DNA of 64,000 nucleotides from Oceanococcus sp964629015. GTDB taxonomy: Bacteria; Pseudomonadota; Gammaproteobacteria; Nevskiales; Oceanococcaceae. Below, piece by piece: positions 34,528-42,782 of the stretch. The stretch spans positions 256,606 to 320,605 of the forward strand of contig CAZVMN010000003.1 of assembly GCA_964629015.1 (NCBI GenBank). Direction: 5' to 3'. The position numbers and the translations under genes are program-made. Within the stretch, counting starts at the first letter, position 1, and each line of letters starts with the position of its first letter. The notes under the pieces are model-generated. The model ran no database searches and was not told where the DNA came from. It saw only the letters and a list, made by a program, of their open reading frames with translations.

Positions 34528-36017
34528 CAGTTTCTCCACCCGCCCATGGCGGCGTGCATCGCCGGCACTGCATCGGCGATATCGCGCATCGGCCGGGTCA
34601 TGGCTGCTGCCGTTGCGAGCAACTTGTTCAGCGTGGTCTCGTCCAGCTCGCGTTCGCTGGCCAGTTCCGGGTGCGCATCGAGAAAACCGGTGTGCACGTC
34701 ACCACTGATGAAGGCGGGATGGTTGAGAACCTGACGCAGGAAGCTGGTGTTGGTTTTGCAGCCCAGCAGAATCAATTGGCGCAGAGCTTGATCGGCACGG
34801 GCGCAGGCTTGCTCGCGGTCCTCGCCGGTCACAATCAACTTGGCCAGCATGGGGTCAAAAGCCGCAGTCACCGCTTGTCCCTGGGCGATGCCGCTGTCCA
34901 TGCGCACGCCTTCGCCTTGCGGAGGGGTCCATTGCAAAACCGGCCCCGTGGTCGGAGTGAAGCCAGCCGCGGCGTCTTCGGCGTAAATGCGAAACTCGAT
35001 GCTGTGACCGTGGCTTGTGATTTCGTCCTGTTTGAAAGGCAGCGCTTCGCCGGCAGCGATGCGCAGCTGCTGCAGAGCCAGATCGACACCGGTGATCTGT
35101 TCGGTGACCGGGTGTTCGACCTGCAGGCGTGTGTTGGTTTCCAGGAAGTAGAACTCACCGCCTTCGCCGTAGATGAATTCGACGGTACCGGCATTGACGT
35201 AACCGGCTGAGCGGGCAATCCCGGCAGCGGTCTCGCAGATCGTGTTGCGCAGTTCCGGCGTCAACGCCGGTGAGGGGGTTTCCTCAATGATCTTCTGGAA
35301 ACGCCGTTGTACCGAACACTCACGTTCAAACAGATGCACCACATTGCCGTGGCTGTCGCCCAGAACCTGCACTTCGATGTGCCGCGGGTTCTCGATGTAG
35401 CGCTCCACGTACAGACGGCCGTCGCCAAAATAGCGCTGGCCTTCACTGCGGGCGCGTTCGATTTCAGTTTCCAGATTTGCCGGGTCGCGCACCACGCGCA
35501 TGCCTTTGCCGCCACCGCCAGCGGCGGGTTTGATCAGAATCGGGAAGGGCACCTCGCGTGCGCGCTCCACGAAGGTCGCGGGGTCGTCGTCTTCAATCGC
35601 GGACGGGGCCACCGGAAAGCCAGCCTTTTCGACAAACGCACGGGCGCGCACCTTGTCACCCATGAGTTCGATCTGCTCCGGCGTCGGCCCGACAAAGATG
35701 ATCCCGGCCTCAGCCACTGCGCGGGCAAACGGTGCGTTCTCGGACAGAAAGCCATAGCCCGGATGAATCGCCCCGGCCCCGGAATCTTTCGCGGCCTGAA
35801 TGATCTGGGCGCCATCAAGGTAGGCGGCGACCGGGGTGTCGCCGGTGATTTCCACGGCAACGTCTGCTTCGGTCACCGCGGGGCTGAGGCGATCGGCCGC
35901 GTGGTAGACCACCACACCACGCAGACCGGCGGCGTGAATGCTGCGCAATATTCGCACCGCGATTTCACCGCGGTTGGCCACCAGAACGGTGTCAAAGGGC
36001 CAATGTTGTGTGTTCAT
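34527..36017 (-). CDS. Biotin carboxylase subunit of acyl-CoA carboxylase
   Basis: The 496-residue protein is an ATP-grasp biotin carboxylase: VLVANRGEIAVRI at the N-terminus, HPGYGFLSEN, the Gly-rich ATP loop PAAGGGGKGMRVV, ERECSVQRR and NTRLQVEHPVTE. It carboxylates the biotin carried by the next gene product using bicarbonate and ATP. The last 50 residues (PELASERELDE to AAMGGWRN) resemble the helix that begins the BT domain, so the split occurs within that domain. Its start overlaps the TetR stop as ATGA. Together with the biotin carrier and carboxyltransferase it forms one carboxylase. Confidence 0.92.
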   Translation of the reverse strand: MNTQHWPFDTVLVANRGEIAVRILRSIHAAGLRGVVVYHAADRLSPAVTEADVAVEITGDTPVAAYLDGAQIIQAAKDSGAGAIHPGYGFLSENAPFARAVAEAGIIFVGPTPEQIELMGDKVRARAFVEKAGFPVAPSAIEDDDPATFVERAREVPFPILIKPAAGGGGKGMRVVRDPANLETEIERARSEGQRYFGDGRLYVERYIENPRHIEVQVLGDSHGNVVHLFERECSVQRRFQKIIEETPSPALTPELRNTICETAAGIARSAGYVNAGTVEFIYGEGGEFYFLETNTRLQVEHPVTEQITGVDLALQQLRIAAGEALPFKQDEITSHGHSIEFRIYAEDAAAGFTPTTGPVLQWTPPQGEGVRMDSGIAQGQAVTAAFDPMLAKLIVTGEDREQACARADQALRQLILLGCKTNTSFLRQVLNHPAFISGDVHTGFLDAHPELASERELDETTLNKLLATAAAMTRPMRDIADAVPAMHAAMGGWRN

Positions 36018-36724
36018 GACGATTGTATCTTTGCGGGTAAATGGGCAGCCCGGGTGTCCTCGGGCAGCAGTTGTTCCATGCGCGAAACCAGCTCCGACAG
36101 GCGGCGTGTTTCGCGGCTGAGCTCATCGCCCGGGCCGGCGATGCCGTGGCAGAAAATGTCGCTGATTTGCTCGGCGGCCAGATCGATGTCGAGCTCACCT
36201 TGGCCGGTGAGGTAGCGCCAGCAGTAGTGCTCGATCCCGCCGTAGACCAGATCGCGAAACAGATTGGGCGCGACACCATCACGAAATTCACCTTGGCTGA
36301 CGCCTTCTTCCAGTACATCGACCAGAAAACGCGTGTAGCGCCGGTTCAGGGTGCGGAGCTCCGCGTTGGCCTCGCCCACATCATCCCGCGCCTCGCGGAA
36401 CATCAGGCGGCACAGCTCCGGCGCATCATGGATGGTGCGCAAGTGACGCCAGATCAGCAGGCGTAACCGTGTGCGGGCGCCGTTGACGCCAGCCAGCGCG
36501 TCGGCGTAGTCGCCGAACATGGCGTGATACCAGTCGGTCAGTACCTGCATGAGCAGGTCATGTTTGCTTTCGAAGTAGCGATAGACCGTGCCTTCGACCA
36601 CACCCACGCGCGCAGCGATCTCCGACACCGCAGCATTGTCGAAACCGCGTTCGCAGAAAGTCTCGCGTGCAGCGTCGAGGATCGCGCGGCGGCGCTGCTC
36701 TCGGTCAGGTCTGGGCTGGCTCAT
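36014..36724 (-). CDS. TetR-family transcriptional regulator
   Basis: The 236-residue protein has an N-terminal TetR helix-turn-helix: ILDAARETFCERGFDNAAVSEIAARVGVVEGTVYRYFESK, the full 40-residue family signature, followed by a helical ligand-binding domain. It is encoded inside the carboxylase operon, coupled by overlap to the biotin carboxylase, and follows the AtuA-like gene by 9 bases. It is the only evident local regulator and is therefore the best candidate for the palindromes in the 39.4-39.6 kb divergent promoter. Likely ligands are acyl-CoA thioesters of the pathway. The ATG is preferred over an in-frame TTG nine bases earlier. Confidence 0.9.
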   Translation of the reverse strand: MSQPRPDREQRRRAILDAARETFCERGFDNAAVSEIAARVGVVEGTVYRYFESKHDLLMQVLTDWYHAMFGDYADALAGVNGARTRLRLLIWRHLRTIHDAPELCRLMFREARDDVGEANAELRTLNRRYTRFLVDVLEEGVSQGEFRDGVAPNLFRDLVYGGIEHYCWRYLTGQGELDIDLAAEQISDIFCHGIAGPGDELSRETRRLSELVSRMEQLLPEDTRAAHLPAKIQSS

Positions 36725-36733
36725 GGTGCGCAA

Positions 36734-38521
36734 TCAGGCCTGAACGAGGCCTTCGCTCAGCCAACGCTGCGGCACTTTGAGTGGGATGTCCATGAGGATT
36801 TGGGCCAGCATTTTGCCTTGCGGGTCATGTCGCAGCGAGGCGATACCGCCGCCGCCAAGCACGTCGTGCAGCAGAAAGTTGAAACCATCCAGGCCTGGCC
36901 ATTCAAAGCGTTCAACCGGGCCCTCGCTGAAATGAGCGAAGTAGGTTTTGACCGCGTCTGCGGTGAGCTGGCCACGCAACACCGGCACGAATTCCGGGCG
37001 GCGCGCCATCACCCCGATATTGGCAGCGTTGCCTTTGTCCCCGCTGCGACCGTAAGCCAGCTTGATCAGCGGGACTTCCACCTCGCCGTCAGAAATTTTC
37101 TCATTGGAGGCTTGCGACTCGGCAGCGGGTGACACCGCGCCACCGGGTGTGGGTAGGCTGAAATCCAGGGTCTTGTCGCCGACCTGCACGCCGATCGGCA
37201 ACAGGGTTTTCGGCACCAGACAGGAGAACAGCCGAACCAGCGGTGTGGGGGAGGGGCGGCCGCCGGCGAAGCCGGTGATGCTTTGAGCCATGGCGGTGGC
37301 CGGCGGGATGCACTCGCGTCCGAACAATTCCAGCGCCGCTTTGTCCTGGTGCTGCACAGACAGCTTCAGAACGACTTCACGGGTGCCGCGGGCGCGGGCT
37401 TGAGCGCCCCAGTTGGTTTCTGTGCCCAGCACCTCGATGCTGGTGCGGTCGAAATCGGCCACGCCGCGTTCAGCAAACAGGCGACGGCAGCGTTTGAGAA
37501 TCGCTTCGGCCACTTTCTCTGCGCGGGCCGCGGCCTGGCGCCCGCCCAGCATCATCATCCCCGTTGCGCGAAAACCATCCTGGTAGGTCACCGAGGCTTT
37601 GTATTGATCGCTGGGCGCGCGGCCTTTGGCACCGCTGACGCGGACCAATTGTTCGCCGACACTTTCCAGTTTGATGTCACGGAAATCGCAGGTGACATCG
37701 GGCAACAGATAGCTGCCGGGATCACCAATTTCGTAGACGATCTGCTCGGCGGTGGTTTGCGGCACGATGCGCCCGCCGGTGCCGGCGGGTTTGCCCAGCA
37801 CAAAACTGCCGTCGGCCACACAACTGGCGATGGGAAAGCCCATGTTGTCCCAATCATCGGCGACCAGCTCCCAGTCGGTGGTGATGCCGCCTGTGGCTTG
37901 TGCGCCGCATTCCAGCACGTGGCCGCACAGGCTGCCGGCGGCGAGTTTGTCGTACTCATCAGCCTGCCAGCCGAATTCATGAATCAGCGGGCCGAGCACC
38001 ACGGCGCTGTCCACGCAGCGACCGGTGATGACAATATCGGCGCCAGCATCCAGTGCGGCGGCCACCGGAAACGCGCCGAGGTAAGCATTGGCGCTCCAGG
38101 GCTTGGCTGGGAAACTGGCCTCGTTAAACATTTCTTTGGTGTCGCTCAAGGCATCCAGATGGGGCATCAGATCGTCACCAGTGACGATGCCCACGGTCAG
38201 TTCTACGCCGGCTTCAGCCAGTTGCGCTTCGATCGCCGCTTTGCATGCCTGTGGATTGACGCCACCGGCGTTGGTGACGACTTTGATGCCCTGTTTTTTC
38301 AGGTGCGGGGCGAGTTTTCCCACCACCATGGGGAAATCCGTGGCGTAGCCCAGGTCAGGCTTTTTGCTGCGCGCTTTGGCCAGCAGCGACATGGTGATCT
38401 CGGCCAGATAGTCGAGCACCAGGTAGTCGATTTCACCGGATGCGACCAGCTGTTTGGGGCCTTCCGCTGAGTCGCCCCAGAAACCGGCGCCGCAGCCGAT
38501 ACGTACGATTTTTTCGCTCAT
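36734..38521 (-). CDS. AtuA-like protein (DUF1446)
   Basis: The 595-residue protein starts KIVRIGCGAGFWGDSAEG and continues with the DUF1446 domain (about 1-440; ATDFPMVVGKLAPHL and NAGGVNPQAC are typical), then a shorter C-terminal domain (about 470-590) with LAYGRSGDKGNAANIGV. This two-domain layout is that of AtuA, first gene of the acyclic terpene utilisation cluster of Pseudomonas. Its enzymatic role is not established; it is required for citronellol or geraniol growth there. Its presence beside a carboxylase, hydratase and dehydrogenase supports an Atu-type or related branched acyl-CoA pathway. Confidence 0.88.
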   Translation of the reverse strand: MSEKIVRIGCGAGFWGDSAEGPKQLVASGEIDYLVLDYLAEITMSLLAKARSKKPDLGYATDFPMVVGKLAPHLKKQGIKVVTNAGGVNPQACKAAIEAQLAEAGVELTVGIVTGDDLMPHLDALSDTKEMFNEASFPAKPWSANAYLGAFPVAAALDAGADIVITGRCVDSAVVLGPLIHEFGWQADEYDKLAAGSLCGHVLECGAQATGGITTDWELVADDWDNMGFPIASCVADGSFVLGKPAGTGGRIVPQTTAEQIVYEIGDPGSYLLPDVTCDFRDIKLESVGEQLVRVSGAKGRAPSDQYKASVTYQDGFRATGMMMLGGRQAAARAEKVAEAILKRCRRLFAERGVADFDRTSIEVLGTETNWGAQARARGTREVVLKLSVQHQDKAALELFGRECIPPATAMAQSITGFAGGRPSPTPLVRLFSCLVPKTLLPIGVQVGDKTLDFSLPTPGGAVSPAAESQASNEKISDGEVEVPLIKLAYGRSGDKGNAANIGVMARRPEFVPVLRGQLTADAVKTYFAHFSEGPVERFEWPGLDGFNFLLHDVLGGGGIASLRHDPQGKMLAQILMDIPLKVPQRWLSEGLVQA

Positions 38522-38666
38522 GATTGGTCCTGTGATCTTTGTTGGCCGCTACCGTGTCGCAGCGCTTTGTAGCTATGTTCTAGCGCGAACGTTGCGCCGA
38601 AGCGTCCCGATTACGCCGGAACAAAGCTTCAAATCGCATCGAGGTGCTGTACTGCCGGTGCTCGAA

Positions 38667-39446
38667 TTAATTCCCAGTCCACTGCGGCGCGCGTTTTTCC
38701 TGGAACGCGGCCAGGCCTTCGGCGGCATCCTGGGTGGAAGACATGATTGGCACCATGGCCTGGGCATATTCCAGGGCGCTGCGCAGATCCATGTCGCGGG
38801 TTGCGGAATACGCCTGCTTACCCAAGCGGATGGCGGTGGGTGAGCGTGGCACGACACGGTCCAGCAGCCAGTCGAGCTTCTCATCCAGTTGCTCGCGCGG
38901 CACCACATAGTTGAACAGGCCCCATTCCAGGCCTTCGGCGGCCGTGAAGACTTCGCCGGTGATGCACATTTCCTGCAGCTTGCGTGGCGGCAGCACGCGG
39001 ATCATGTAGGGCAGGATCATCATCGGGGTGAGGCCGATTTTGGATTCCGAGGTGCCAATTTTGATGTCGTCGGCAGCGATAGCCATGTCGCAGGCGCAGA
39101 CCAGTCCGAAACCGCCGGCCATGGCGGCACCATTGACACGGGCGATGACCGGCAGCGGGCAATCCTGCAGCTGCTTGAACAGTTGCACGATGTAGTGACG
39201 CGGGCGCGAGAAATCCACATCGAAGGCAAAGCCCTTAACCCCTTTGGTCAGGTCAGCTCCGGCGCAGAAGGCTTTGTCGCCCACTCCGGTGAGCACAATC
39301 GCGCGGGCTTCCGTGGCCACGGCATCGGCGATGCCCTGTGAGATCAAACCGATAACGTCGGCGTTCATGGCGTTGCGGCGGGCTTCACGGTTGATGGTGA
39401 TCCATTGGACCGCGCCGCGACGCTCAATCAGGACTTCTTCAGACAT
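38667..39446 (-). CDS. Enoyl-CoA hydratase/isomerase (AtuE-like)
   Basis: The 259-residue crotonase-fold protein has VLTGVGDKAFCAGADL, the oxyanion-hole motif, and the second oxyanion Gly in RVNGAAMAGGFGLVCACD. It would hydrate the carboxylated or unsaturated branched acyl-CoA of the pathway. In AtuE and LiuC this step forms the 3-hydroxy-isohexenylglutaryl- or HMG-CoA. The start was chosen at MSEEVLIERR with GAGG upstream. It is first gene of the minus-strand arm of the Atu-like locus, and the upstream divergent region carries two palindromes. Confidence 0.9.
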   Translation of the reverse strand: MSEEVLIERRGAVQWITINREARRNAMNADVIGLISQGIADAVATEARAIVLTGVGDKAFCAGADLTKGVKGFAFDVDFSRPRHYIVQLFKQLQDCPLPVIARVNGAAMAGGFGLVCACDMAIAADDIKIGTSESKIGLTPMMILPYMIRVLPPRKLQEMCITGEVFTAAEGLEWGLFNYVVPREQLDEKLDWLLDRVVPRSPTAIRLGKQAYSATRDMDLRSALEYAQAMVPIMSSTQDAAEGLAAFQEKRAPQWTGN

Positions 39447-39461
39447 GCTTACCTCGTTTCG

Positions 39462-39474
39462 TGAGTCAGGCTCA
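39462..39474. promoter_or_regulatory. Candidate operator palindrome, copy 1
   Basis: TGAGTCAGGCTCA lies 16 bases upstream of the minus-strand hydratase start. It differs at one position from the perfect palindrome of copy 2, and the next flanking base on each side is also shared. It is a probable binding site for the TetR regulator encoded in the same locus. Confidence 0.6.
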
Positions 39475-39549
39475 TTTTGCTCAAAGTAACAAAAAAATGA
39501 GATGAATGGGATATTTGTTTGATTCATGTCAGAATGTTTGGATGAAACG

Positions 39550-39562
39550 TGAGTCAGACTCA
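39550..39562. promoter_or_regulatory. Candidate operator palindrome, copy 2
   Basis: TGAGTCAGACTCA is a perfect 13-base palindrome, 88 bases from copy 1 and on the promoter-proximal side of the plus-strand arm. It overlaps a possible GTG start of the second hydratase gene, which argues that translation begins further downstream. A TetR-type operator is the likely role. Confidence 0.62.
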
Positions 39563-39587
39563 TATTCGATGTTTCGCGAGGCGCGCC

Positions 39588-40610
39588 GTGCTTGATGGCG
39601 CTGCGCTGAGTGCGTGGTGTCGCGCGGGTATTGCGCCCCAGGCCTTTTCGCCGTGGGGCGAACACGCGGCATTGGTCATCGATCTGGCGAGCACACAGGG
39701 TTTGGCCGATGCGGCAGCGGTGGCAGCCTGGATGAAAACTCTGGTGTGTCCTGTGATTGGGGTGCGCGATGGCGATCGTAGCCACTGCGCACAGGCCGAA
39801 GAGGCGCTGATTTCGCTGGCCTGCGATGTGGTTGTGGATGAGCCGGAAGCGGCACAACGTCTGCTCGAGCGTATTCAGCGCAATCCGGTTGCAGCGACCA
39901 GCTTTGTCGATCTGCTGCGGGTGACGGAGCGCATGCCGCTGGATGCTGCGTTAAATGTCGAATCGGCAGTGTACGCCACCCTGCAAGGGGGCGCCGAATA
40001 TGCGCGCTGGTTGACGACACTGGCCGAGCAGCCCGAAGTGGCTCATGACGACGGACCCGCGGTGCTGATCCAGCGCTCTGACGAAGTACTCAGCGCGACG
40101 TTGAATCGACCGGCCAATCGCAATGCGATGTCGGTGGAGATGCGCGATGCGTTGATAGAAATGCTGCGTTTGGTTGAGGCGGACGACAGCATTCGTCGTG
40201 TTTCATTGCAGGCACGCGGCGATTGTTTCAGCACCGGTGGTGATTTGAAGGAATTCGGCAGCGTGCCTGACAGCGCGAGTGGCCATCTGGTTCGGTTGCT
40301 GGCGGTGCCTGGGCGGTTTCTGGCCCGCGTGGCAGACCGCGTTGAGGTTCACCTGCATGGCGGGTGCATCGGTTCGGGGATTGAATTCCCGGCTTTTGCG
40401 GGCCGTGTCAGCGCGGACGCGAAAGCGTGGTTTCAGCTTCCGGAAGTGGGTATGGGACTGATCCCCGGCGCGGGCGGCTGTATCAGTATCGCGCGGCGTA
40501 TTGGGCGTCAGCGGTTGGCCTGGTGGGGTCTGTCGGGCAAAAGAATTCGCGCCGAGCGGGCGCTGGAATGGGGATTGATTGATGAGATTTGCGTCGCGCC
40601 GTCGGCATGA
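39588..40610 (+). CDS. Enoyl-CoA hydratase/isomerase family protein with N-terminal extension
   Basis: The C-terminal two thirds is a crotonase fold with LNRPANRNAMSVEM, the oxyanion motif ARGDCFSTGGDLKEFG and a second oxyanion Gly in GGCIGSGIEF. The first 140 residues resemble a second, degenerate crotonase-type half (LVIDLASTQGLADAAAV) without active-site residues. Total 340 residues, against about 260 in the family. The GTG used has GAGG six bases upstream; a GTG 39 bases earlier falls inside the operator-like palindrome and has no ribosome site. It heads the plus-strand arm and is probably a modified hydratase or isomerase. Confidence 0.75.
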   Translation: MLDGAALSAWCRAGIAPQAFSPWGEHAALVIDLASTQGLADAAAVAAWMKTLVCPVIGVRDGDRSHCAQAEEALISLACDVVVDEPEAAQRLLERIQRNPVAATSFVDLLRVTERMPLDAALNVESAVYATLQGGAEYARWLTTLAEQPEVAHDDGPAVLIQRSDEVLSATLNRPANRNAMSVEMRDALIEMLRLVEADDSIRRVSLQARGDCFSTGGDLKEFGSVPDSASGHLVRLLAVPGRFLARVADRVEVHLHGGCIGSGIEFPAFAGRVSADAKAWFQLPEVGMGLIPGAGGCISIARRIGRQRLAWWGLSGKRIRAERALEWGLIDEICVAPSA

Positions 40611-40670
40611 TGATCGTCAACATGCTCCTGCAAATGTTTAGAGACACTTGAGACAAATCGAGAACGAGCT

Positions 40671-41864
40671 ATGACGGGACAAAGCGTAATGCAGGCCTTC
40701 ACGGGTCTGTCGGATGACGAAGCGGAAATTCTTCATCAGGCGAATCGATTCGCCGAGAAAGAGCTGTATCCGCTGGCCCAGCGTATGGACGACGAAGAGT
40801 GGTGGCCGGACCAGGCTTTTCCCAAAATTGGTGAGAACGGCTTCATGGGTGTGACCGCGCCGCCGGAATTTGGTGGTGCGGGTATGGACATCATGACCAG
40901 CGGCTTGGTGCTTCAGGCCATATCGCGCTGGAATTACGCGCTGGGCTTGTCCTGGGTGGCTCATGAGAACCTGTGTTTGCACAACATTTTGCGCAACGCC
41001 AATGACGCGCAAAAGCAGAAATATGTGCCCGGGATGGTGAAAGGCACGATGATTGGCGCGCTGGGGTTGACGGAGCCGGGCGCCGGGTCGGATGCCCTGG
41101 GTTCGATGCGCACAACGGCGCGACGCGAAGGCGATGAATATATCTTGAACGGTCGCAAGATCTACATCACCAACGGACCCGTCGCGGACGTGTTGCTGGT
41201 CTACGCCAAGACCGATCCGGAAAAGCGCTCTCAGGGGATTTCTGCATTCCTGATTGAGAAAGATTTTCCGGGCTTCAAGGTGGCCCAGAAACTGATCAAG
41301 ATGGGGTTCCGCGGCAGTCAAACCGCCGAGCTGGTCTTCGACGATTGCCGTGTGCCGGCGGAAAACCTGGTGGGTGAGGAGAATCGTGGGGTTAAGGTGG
41401 TGATGAGCGGCCTGGACCTGGAGCGCGCGATGATTTCACCCATCTGTCTGGGTATTGCCGAGCGTGCGCTGCAACTATCGATTGAGTACGCGACTCAGCG
41501 TGAGCAGTTCGGAAAGCCGATTGCCAGTTTCCAAATGATTCGCTCAAAGATCGCCGACATGTATGTGTGGGTGGAGTCGATGCGCTTGTTCACCTACCAG
41601 ACTTTGCGTGCGGCCAACGTCATTGGAGAAGAAGACGGCGGCCGTGGAGATATCCACAAGATCACCGCGGCCGGTGTGATGTATGTCGCCGAAACGCTGA
41701 ACAAAGTGCTCAATGAGGCAGTACAAATCCACGGCGGCACGGGCTACATCTGGGAGTCGGAGATCAACCGTCTGTACCGCGCAAACAAGTTGCTGGAGAT
41801 CGGCGCCGGAACCACGGAAGTGCGCAAGATCATTATTTCTGACGATTTGCTCGGGCGAGGTTAG
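40671..41864 (+). CDS. Acyl-CoA dehydrogenase, branched-chain type (AtuD/isovaleryl-like)
   Basis: The 397-residue FAD enzyme has LGLTEPGAGSDALGSM and the sequence SGLDLERAM, where the Glu is in the helix-G position that serves as catalytic base in isovaleryl-CoA dehydrogenase rather than the C-terminal Glu of most acyl-CoA dehydrogenases. It removes two hydrogens from a branched acyl-CoA and passes them to electron-transferring flavoprotein. In Atu clusters AtuD oxidises citronellyl-CoA to geranyl-CoA. It follows the second hydratase gene by 60 bases. Confidence 0.9.
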   Translation: MTGQSVMQAFTGLSDDEAEILHQANRFAEKELYPLAQRMDDEEWWPDQAFPKIGENGFMGVTAPPEFGGAGMDIMTSGLVLQAISRWNYALGLSWVAHENLCLHNILRNANDAQKQKYVPGMVKGTMIGALGLTEPGAGSDALGSMRTTARREGDEYILNGRKIYITNGPVADVLLVYAKTDPEKRSQGISAFLIEKDFPGFKVAQKLIKMGFRGSQTAELVFDDCRVPAENLVGEENRGVKVVMSGLDLERAMISPICLGIAERALQLSIEYATQREQFGKPIASFQMIRSKIADMYVWVESMRLFTYQTLRAANVIGEEDGGRGDIHKITAAGVMYVAETLNKVLNEAVQIHGGTGYIWESEINRLYRANKLLEIGAGTTEVRKIIISDDLLGRG

Positions 41865-41936
41865 GCGAGTTGCGGGCTGCGCAGGTTGCGAGCCGCTCTC
41901 GCAGCCCTCTGATTGACGAATGTTTCGGGACAAAAG

Positions 41937-42782
41937 ATGACAGACAACACCTTCCTCACTGAATACTGGAGCGCGCCGACGGTATATCGCTCGGATCTGT
42001 TCGCCGGCAAAGTCGCTTTGGTGTCTGGAGGGGGCAGTGGAATCGGCGCGGCGACGGCTTTGCTGTTTGCCCGTCTGGGGGCGCAGGTGGTGGTCTGCGG
42101 TCGCACCGAGGAAAAGCTTCAGGCTGTGGCGGATTTCGCCGCGCAGCACGGCGCCAAGGTGTTGCCGCTGACCTGCAATGTGCGCGAGCCTGAGCAAGTT
42201 GATGCCTTGTACGCGCGCATTGGTGAAGAGTTCGGGAGACTGGATTTTTTGGTCAACAATGCCGGTGGTCAGTTTCCCCAAGACGCGATCGACTTTGCCG
42301 ACAAAGGTTGGAACGCGGTTATTACGAATAACCTTAATGGCACTTGGTACATGATGCAGCGTGCCGCGCGTTTCTGGCGTGACCATGAAACGCCGGGTGC
42401 CATTGTGAATGTGGTCGTGGTCACCAACCGCGGTATGCCGGGCGTGGCACACACCGTGGCGGCACGCTCAGGCGTCATTGGGGCGACGCGCACGGTGGCG
42501 ATCGAATGGGCGCCGCTGAATGTTCGGGTCAATTGTGTGGCGCCGGGCTTGACCGCCACGCGTGGCCTGGATGTTTATCCGCAAGAGGCGGTGCGTGAAT
42601 TCCCCAATGCCAATGCCATGCGGCGACCGGGAACGGCGATGGAAATCGCCGAGGCGTGCATCTATCTGGCGGGGCCGTCAGGCAGTTTTGTCACCGGCGA
42701 GGTGCTCACCGTGGATGGCGGAGGCCATTTGTGGGGTGAGCTGTGGACCAACGGGCGCCCGGACTACTACAAGCAGGCTTAA
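41937..42782 (+). CDS. SDR-family oxidoreductase with atypical active site
   Basis: The 281-residue Rossmann protein has VSGGGSGIGAAT, NNAGGQFP and the C-terminal GEVLTVDGG. At the place of the usual YxxxK it reads AHTVAARSGVIG, with His and Arg in the Tyr and Lys positions. This is like peroxisomal trans-2-enoyl-CoA reductases and 2,4-dienoyl-CoA reductases, where the pocket is rebuilt around acyl-CoA. AtuB and AtuG of the terpene pathway are also SDRs. The ATG is used rather than a TTG 24 bases upstream. It ends four bases into the convergent motB gene. Confidence 0.85.
   Translation: MTDNTFLTEYWSAPTVYRSDLFAGKVALVSGGGSGIGAATALLFARLGAQVVVCGRTEEKLQAVADFAAQHGAKVLPLTCNVREPEQVDALYARIGEEFGRLDFLVNNAGGQFPQDAIDFADKGWNAVITNNLNGTWYMMQRAARFWRDHETPGAIVNVVVVTNRGMPGVAHTVAARSGVIGATRTVAIEWAPLNVRVNCVAPGLTATRGLDVYPQEAVREFPNANAMRRPGTAMEIAEACIYLAGPSGSFVTGEVLTVDGGGHLWGELWTNGRPDYYKQA

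Noticed and set aside
34525..34539. Split of biotin carboxylase and carrier as a sequencing frameshift
   Set aside because: A GGAG at the proper distance and the TGATG stop-start overlap look like a real translational coupling site; a random indel would not create them.
37283..38470. Open frame of 395 codons on the plus strand opposite the AtuA-like gene
   Set aside because: Shadow of the AtuA-like coding strand, no start context and no family pattern.
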